DNA of 64,000 bases from the NCBI GenBank assembly GCA_963573315.1, contig OY752144.1, positions 1,048,501 to 1,112,500 of the forward strand, written 5' to 3'. Origin of the DNA: Entomortierella parvispora (lineage: Eukaryota > Mortierellomycota > Mortierellomycetes > Mortierellales > Mortierellaceae). The position numbers and the translations under genes were made by a program. The notes beneath the pieces are model-generated. The model was not told the DNA's origin. It saw nothing but the letters and a program-made list of their open reading frames with translations, and did not search any database. This document shows, in pieces, positions 60,051 to 64,000 of the stretch; position 1 is the stretch's first letter, and each line of letters begins with the position of its first letter.

Positions 60051-61034
60051 CTACTTTCGGTTGCTTCTCTTCCTTCTGTATTGGGCTTGAAACGTATTGT
60101 CGGGGCCTCCAGTAAGACTCCTCATGTTGGCATCAACCTCTTGAGAGCTAGGTCCGTTACTCCTCGTATTACCGAATTGATCTCCACTGGCGTGGTAGTA
60201 AGATTGGCCAGGCATGTTGGCCAGTCTCAAGGGCATGTTTGCAATCTCGGGAGGCAACACTCCCCCATTGTCGCCCGCTCCAACAATCTTGATATCTGCA
60301 CAACCCATATAGAACTCTGCCTGTGTAGCTGCAGCATTGATCCAACTCCAACCTAGGACATGAGCAAGTAGCGACTTCAGAATGAACATGCCTGGGACGC
60401 TGACCTTTGCTTTTTTTTTTTGAGGGAGCTGAATTTCCTTACCAAAGATACAACTCTCACAGGACGGAAGGTTGGACGGAAGACGGACCGGCCAATCGTA
60501 AAACATATCGGGACAAGATCCATGGTACCTTGCAAAAACTCCAAAGGTCTTTCCTTGATCATAGCTCAGACTGAACTCACATAGTCCGCCAGCATGTCGC
60601 GCTTGGTTGGACGAGGGTGTGAGCTCGGGCTGACCTGGAGATCCATATTGCGCGTTTCCAAACCGCACATTGATCACTTGGCCTGCTTGGAATGTTTGAA
60701 CGACTTTGGTATCCGGTGGATAACCTCCGCAAGGAAACGTTTTTCCTACGCCACCTCCACACCCGTCGTATAGAGGAGCATCTCGGCAATTGTAGTCTAC
60801 GAATCCGCTATTTTTCACATCAGAGAATGAGGTTCGGTTGAGTGTGGATACTATAGAAAGTACAACGTCCCAGGCTTTGAATTGAAAAGTCAATTACGTG
60901 TTTGGATTGAAAGGGTGTCCTCTAGGCAGAGGATAGATCATAGATATGTGCGCGTCGACAGCAGAAAGAGTAGAGGCGACGATCAGAGCTACGAACAATA
61001 GACCACTTCGGATAGGCGACATTGGACCAGGCAT
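60051..61034 (-). CDS. Secreted LPMO-like copper protein (AA11-type chitin-active family likely)
   Basis: Exons 61034-60898, 60807-60443 and 60352-60051 join to 267 aa. A signal peptide (GLLFVALIVASTLSAVDA) ends so that the mature protein begins His29 (HISMIYPLPRGHPF). An N-terminal His after signal cleavage is the hallmark of lytic polysaccharide monooxygenases, forming half of the copper histidine brace. A second His (His117, in ARHAGGLCEFSLSYD) and the axial-side Tyr182 in AEFYMGCADIKI fit the rest of the site. DYNCRDAPLY and FPCGGYPPD resemble the AA11 (chitin) family more than AA9. A Gly/Asn/Gln-rich tail ends in basic residues. LPMOs oxidatively cleave polysaccharides outside the cell. 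The second intron (60442-60353, 90 nt) contains no stop and keeps frame, so its retention would insert 30 residues beside the active-site strand. Confidence 0.85.
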
Positions 61035-61521
61035 GTTTGTGAGAAGTCAACAAGAAGATCGAAATTGAAGAGTTGGGGGGAAGAAAGGAAGAAAGGATGG
61101 ATGAAGAGAAAGTTTGGAGACGGGGCATCTCTTCAAACCTTTTGAACTGTTCTTCGCCAGCAAACTCAAGTCGTCAAGTGCCACCGTAAACAAAACTAGA
61201 ATACAGTTCTGCTTCTATCCTTGACCATTCGATCTGTGCCCTTTAGTTTATCATTCCGATCCGTGTTGGAGTCAGTTAGCCCCCATGAGTTAGAGTGGTT
61301 AGGAGTAAGGCTCGAGTTGCACACACAAAAAATAGACACCAGCGTTCTGTTTCGGGGTGAAGCCCCACCTACGAGACAACTAGACCAATTCAGTCCAAAG
61401 TCAAGAAAGAATGTCTTCATTAAGGGAAATCTACAAGTGTTTTGATCGCAAATGGATAGTTTAGAATAAAGATTACGAGGGGAGGGGAAAACTAAGGGGA
61501 GGGAAGAAGCAATTGACAGTT
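61035..61521. other. Intergenic region
   Basis: Upstream region of the LPMO-like gene (GA-rich at 61075-61110) and 3' flank of the TLC-domain gene. No gene was recognised. Confidence 0.5.
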
Positions 61522-62319
61522 CTATTCTGATTTCTTGGCAGAGTGCTTGGAGAAGTAAACGCCCTTGACGGACTTGACCCATTGCTTTGCGAGAATCAAC
61601 CACCAGACAACGTTCATAAAGAACATGGTCGTAGTGGTAATGGTATACTTTTTGCCGATATGCATGGGGGCTTCGTACCAGGACATGCCAAGCTTGGCTC
61701 CAATGGCCACACCCATCCACCAGTTGCCAAAGATGCGGCACCAAAAATAGGTCACCATCAACGCGGTGTCGATAAACCGCTTCAACTTTGAGTTGACAAA
61801 GGTTCTACCTCTGCTCTGCAAAACCCAACGGAAGTGAAGGATCGGTGTGCTCATGTTCATGAGCGAGAGCATGCCGATAAAGTAGGGCCCTGGGTTCGTG
61901 ATAGTGAGAGCATACAGATAGTAGACCGATCCGAGGATGACAGCCACATGATGAAAGAGAATCAAGTTGCTGCCGACGCCAAACCGCGCTCGCTGGTAGA
62001 ATTCAAAAGCGGTGTCTTGGGTCAAGTAGCCGAGCTCGAGACCGACGAGGAAGGGGGTCAGGGCCGTCTGGTACGTCGAGATGTCGTTCTTAATCCAATC
62101 CACAGAGAGCAAGAGGTAAAGTCCAGAGATGGTCATGACGGTCGAATGAACTGAGGCAACGATCTTGTTGCAGAGATGGTACTGTTTCTGGGTATCGGCT
62201 TTTGGCGGCAAGATCGCCCTGACTGCTGGAATCCTCCCAAGGGTGCCAAAGAGCAGAGGGTAGACTGTGAGGGCGCCGATCAGCGATGGCGGGATGTGTG
62301 GGGAATTAAGCAAGTCCAT
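61522..62319 (-). CDS. TLC-domain multi-pass membrane protein
   Basis: Single exon, 265 aa. Several hydrophobic helices are visible: about 15-30 (ALTVYPLLFGTLG), 55-72, 88-98, 120-137 (LFHHVAVILGSVYYLYALTI), 145-160, 185-205 and 232-250. The order HLCNKIVASVHSTVMTISGL, then GYLTQDTAFEFYQRARFG, FHHVAVILGSV and MSTPILHFRWVL is that of the TRAM-LAG1-CLN8 (TLC) domain, as in TMEM56/TLCD4-type proteins. The fold is shared with ceramide synthases, but the ceramide synthase Lag1p HH-x6-DD signature is absent: the FHH is present without the following acidic pair. A role in lipid handling or sensing is therefore an inference. The C-terminal KHSAKKSE carries lysines near the end, suggestive of ER retrieval. 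Confidence 0.82.
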   Translation of the reverse strand: MDLLNSPHIPPSLIGALTVYPLLFGTLGRIPAVRAILPPKADTQKQYHLCNKIVASVHSTVMTISGLYLLLSVDWIKNDISTYQTALTPFLVGLELGYLTQDTAFEFYQRARFGVGSNLILFHHVAVILGSVYYLYALTITNPGPYFIGMLSLMNMSTPILHFRWVLQSRGRTFVNSKLKRFIDTALMVTYFWCRIFGNWWMGVAIGAKLGMSWYEAPMHIGKKYTITTTTMFFMNVVWWLILAKQWVKSVKGVYFSKHSAKKSE

Positions 62320-63124
62320 GGTCGAAGACGTTAGCTATTTTTCTTGTGATGTGGGTGTCGCGTGGGGTATGTCCAGGCAGCGTCTATCTTCCTTGGGCTG
62401 CCACAGGTCGGCTGTTGTCGAAGATAGAGGACGAGACGAGGAAGTGAGGTGGATGACGATGAGAAAGAAAGAAGAGAAGAAAGAAAGGAAAGAAATGTGG
62501 AAACGACGGGAACAGCGGCACAGAAACAGAACCTTGAAAACCTTGAAATGACCAATTCGAGATTAATAATAAGTCAGTGGACAAGTCGCTGATCGCGCCG
62601 ATGCTGGCGTGCGATGGGGTAGCAGGGAGGACAGAGGAGCCGAGGCTGAATCGCACGAGTGAATGGGGTGGGGCGATTGAGATTCGGCTGGATGATCATG
62701 CAATGACGCAGCGACACAACTGTCTTTGCTCCTTCACCCTCTCTCTCTCTTTGGTAAAGAGAACATGGAGTCGGCTGATCCTTTCTCCAGGAAAAAGATC
62801 TCTTTCACATCTCTTCATCGTGGCTATCTATCTACCATCCTTCTGTTGCACCATGTCGCTGTCCTTCCTTCCTTCCTTTCGCTAGCCTATGCAATGCCCA
62901 CCGCGTAGCGCTCAGACAGATTCCGCATCCATCTTGACCTTATTTCACCTCTTTGCTTTGCGTTCTTTCAAAGGGCGGATCATATCGATCACTCACGTGA
63001 TCATTTTTTTTCTTCAAGTGCGCTGCTGATGCGCCATCACCCATTCAATTCTTCTTGTTCTCTCCCTTCGAGTGCAGCCGAGTTCACATCCAACCAGCCA
63101 GCCGTCTTCACAACAATCTTTATC
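62320..63124. promoter_or_regulatory. Divergent upstream region of TLC-domain gene and RPB9
   Basis: About 800 bp between two diverging start codons. It includes a GA-rich stretch at 62455-62500 and C/T-rich stretches at 62735-62890. No coding or RNA signal was recognised, and no core promoter element can be named with confidence. Confidence 0.5.
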
Positions 63125-63823
63125 ATGCCATCTTTTCTCTACTGCTCCGAATGGTATTGACAGCGGACAAGGACTCTGACTGTACTCCGGATTGTTGGCA
63201 CGATCTAACATCCATGTGCACTGCTATGTGCATTTGTGCAATATCGTTATCTTTAGCAACAATTTGTTGTACCCTCGGGAGGACAGGGCGAACCCAGATG
63301 TCACAAAGAGGAGCCTCATGTTCGCTTGCAGGAATTGTGATTACCAGGAAAAGGCTGACAACCAATGCGTATACAGGAACGAAATTGTCCATGCACCAGC
63401 GTAATGAATACTGGCCAGGGTTTTTGATATCGCAAAACAGCTACTGGAAGATCCTTTGATCAAACAACCCGTCGTTTATACTTACTCCCTCTCATTCCTT
63501 TCCTTTGTCATCCTCTCTGCCTCTCCTAATATCTAGTGAACAAACGCTTCTTGTTCAGGATCTCAGCACAGACCCCACCTTGGTATGAACATTCGATCCA
63601 TATATTATCGACTCACAACCTCTCCAGTGTCAAGGATTATCAATCTCAGTTAACACCCATCCTTCTCTATATGTTCATATAGCCAAGAACCAGGATGCGT
63701 TGCGCAGTTTGTTCACATGAGGAGGCAGTCTTCTTCCAAGCGCAAGGATCCAGTGCGGAAATGAAAATGACGTTGTATTATATTTGCTGCAACAGAGCAT
63801 GCGGCCATCGCTGGTTTTCTTAG
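63125..63823 (+). CDS. RPB9: DNA-directed RNA polymerase II subunit RPB9
   Basis: Exons 63125-63153, 63257-63400, 63537-63582 and 63683-63823 join to 119 aa, with GT-AG introns. The first exon is only 29 nt (MPSFLYCSE plus two bases of a Cys codon). The first zinc ribbon has Cys7, Cys10, Cys34 and Cys37 around NNLLYPRED, the standard Rpb9 signature. The linker contains [12 protein letters not shown]. The second, TFIIS-like ribbon has Cys80, Cys83, Cys108 and Cys113 in [16 protein letters not shown] and [15 protein letters not shown]. Length and motifs match yeast and animal Rpb9 (about 122 aa). The subunit sits at the jaw of Pol II and affects start-site choice, fidelity and TFIIS-dependent cleavage. 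All three junctions restore conserved codons (C-N, A-E, L-P). Confidence 0.95.
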
Positions 63824-63933
63824 TTGGCGATCTGAAAATATTGCATTTCATTATGTTTGTTGCAATAAAAACAAAGATGGATGATTTAAAAATCAAAGCA
63901 ACGACTACAATTCTCGATACCAGGCATCTAATT

Positions 63934-63990
63934 TTACACGGGAGGAACAACACCTCGCTTCTTGGTAATGCTGTCGTAAATGGTCACAGC
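63934..63990 (-). CDS. Last exon of a gene running off the right edge
   Basis: After an acceptor (CCGTTAG, 63997-63991) the minus strand reads AVTIYDSITKKRGVVPPV and a TAA stop. The splice signal and protein-like reading suggest a terminal exon. Upstream exons lie beyond the window. I cannot assign a family; a C-terminal helix of an oxidoreductase-type protein is only a guess. Confidence 0.45.
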   Translation of the reverse strand, partial: AVTIYDSITKKRGVVPPV

Positions 63991-64000
63991 CTAACGGAGG

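Noticed and set aside
1-64000. CRISPR arrays, bacterial operons or prophage
   Set aside because: No direct-repeat/spacer pattern, no ribosome-binding sites, and spliced eukaryotic genes throughout.

Overview
This is eukaryotic DNA, very probably from a filamentous early-diverging fungus (Mucoromycota/Mortierellomycota type). Protein-coding genes are split by short GT-AG introns of about 70-300 nt. They include an Atg15-type lipase and alpha-arrestins. They also include a WNK kinase and an AP-4 epsilon subunit, two families missing from yeasts but kept in early-branching fungi. I rebuilt the spliced models by hand from reading frame, splice signals and family motifs.

Left arm (1-14290): an unidentified partial gene (minus), RNA polymerase I subunit RPA43 (minus, 4 exons), ribosomal protein uL6/RPL9 (minus), a WNK-type kinase with an OSR1_C-like domain (minus, with a probable GC-AG intron), a trunk-only AP-4 epsilon adaptin (plus, 10 exons), autophagic lipase ATG15 (minus, 5 exons), and an intact tRNA-Lys(CTT) (minus, 14218-14290).

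Central 39 kb (14291-53059): four near-identical 7.22-kb L1/Tx1-like non-LTR retrotransposons (A, B, C, E from left to right), all on the minus strand and arranged head to tail. Each has an intact ORF1 (zinc knuckle) and ORF2 (APE endonuclease plus reverse transcriptase). Every 3' end abuts nucleotide 1 of tRNA-Lys. Every 5' end is preceded by the same 24-nt fragment of that tRNA (nt 1-24). The simplest reading is a retrotransposon that inserts inside the tRNA-Lys gene, duplicates its first 24 nt, and so rebuilds an intact tRNA at its 3' end each time. The next copy can then enter the same target. A second, unrelated 9.76-kb non-LTR element (D, plus strand, APE-RT-RNase H, poly(A) tail) is nested in the 3' UTR of copy E, with a 14-15 bp target duplication.

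Right arm (53060-64000): the original 5' flank of the tRNA gene, a possible tiny gene, two neighbouring arrestin-like genes (one with two PPxY motifs), a FAM173-like methyltransferase, a secreted LPMO-like copper enzyme, a TLC-domain membrane protein, RNA polymerase II subunit RPB9 (plus, 4 exons), and the last exon of a gene running off the right edge.

The most noteworthy content is the tRNA-Lys-targeted, target-regenerating retrotransposon array. All functional calls come from reading motifs. No database search or alignment software was used.
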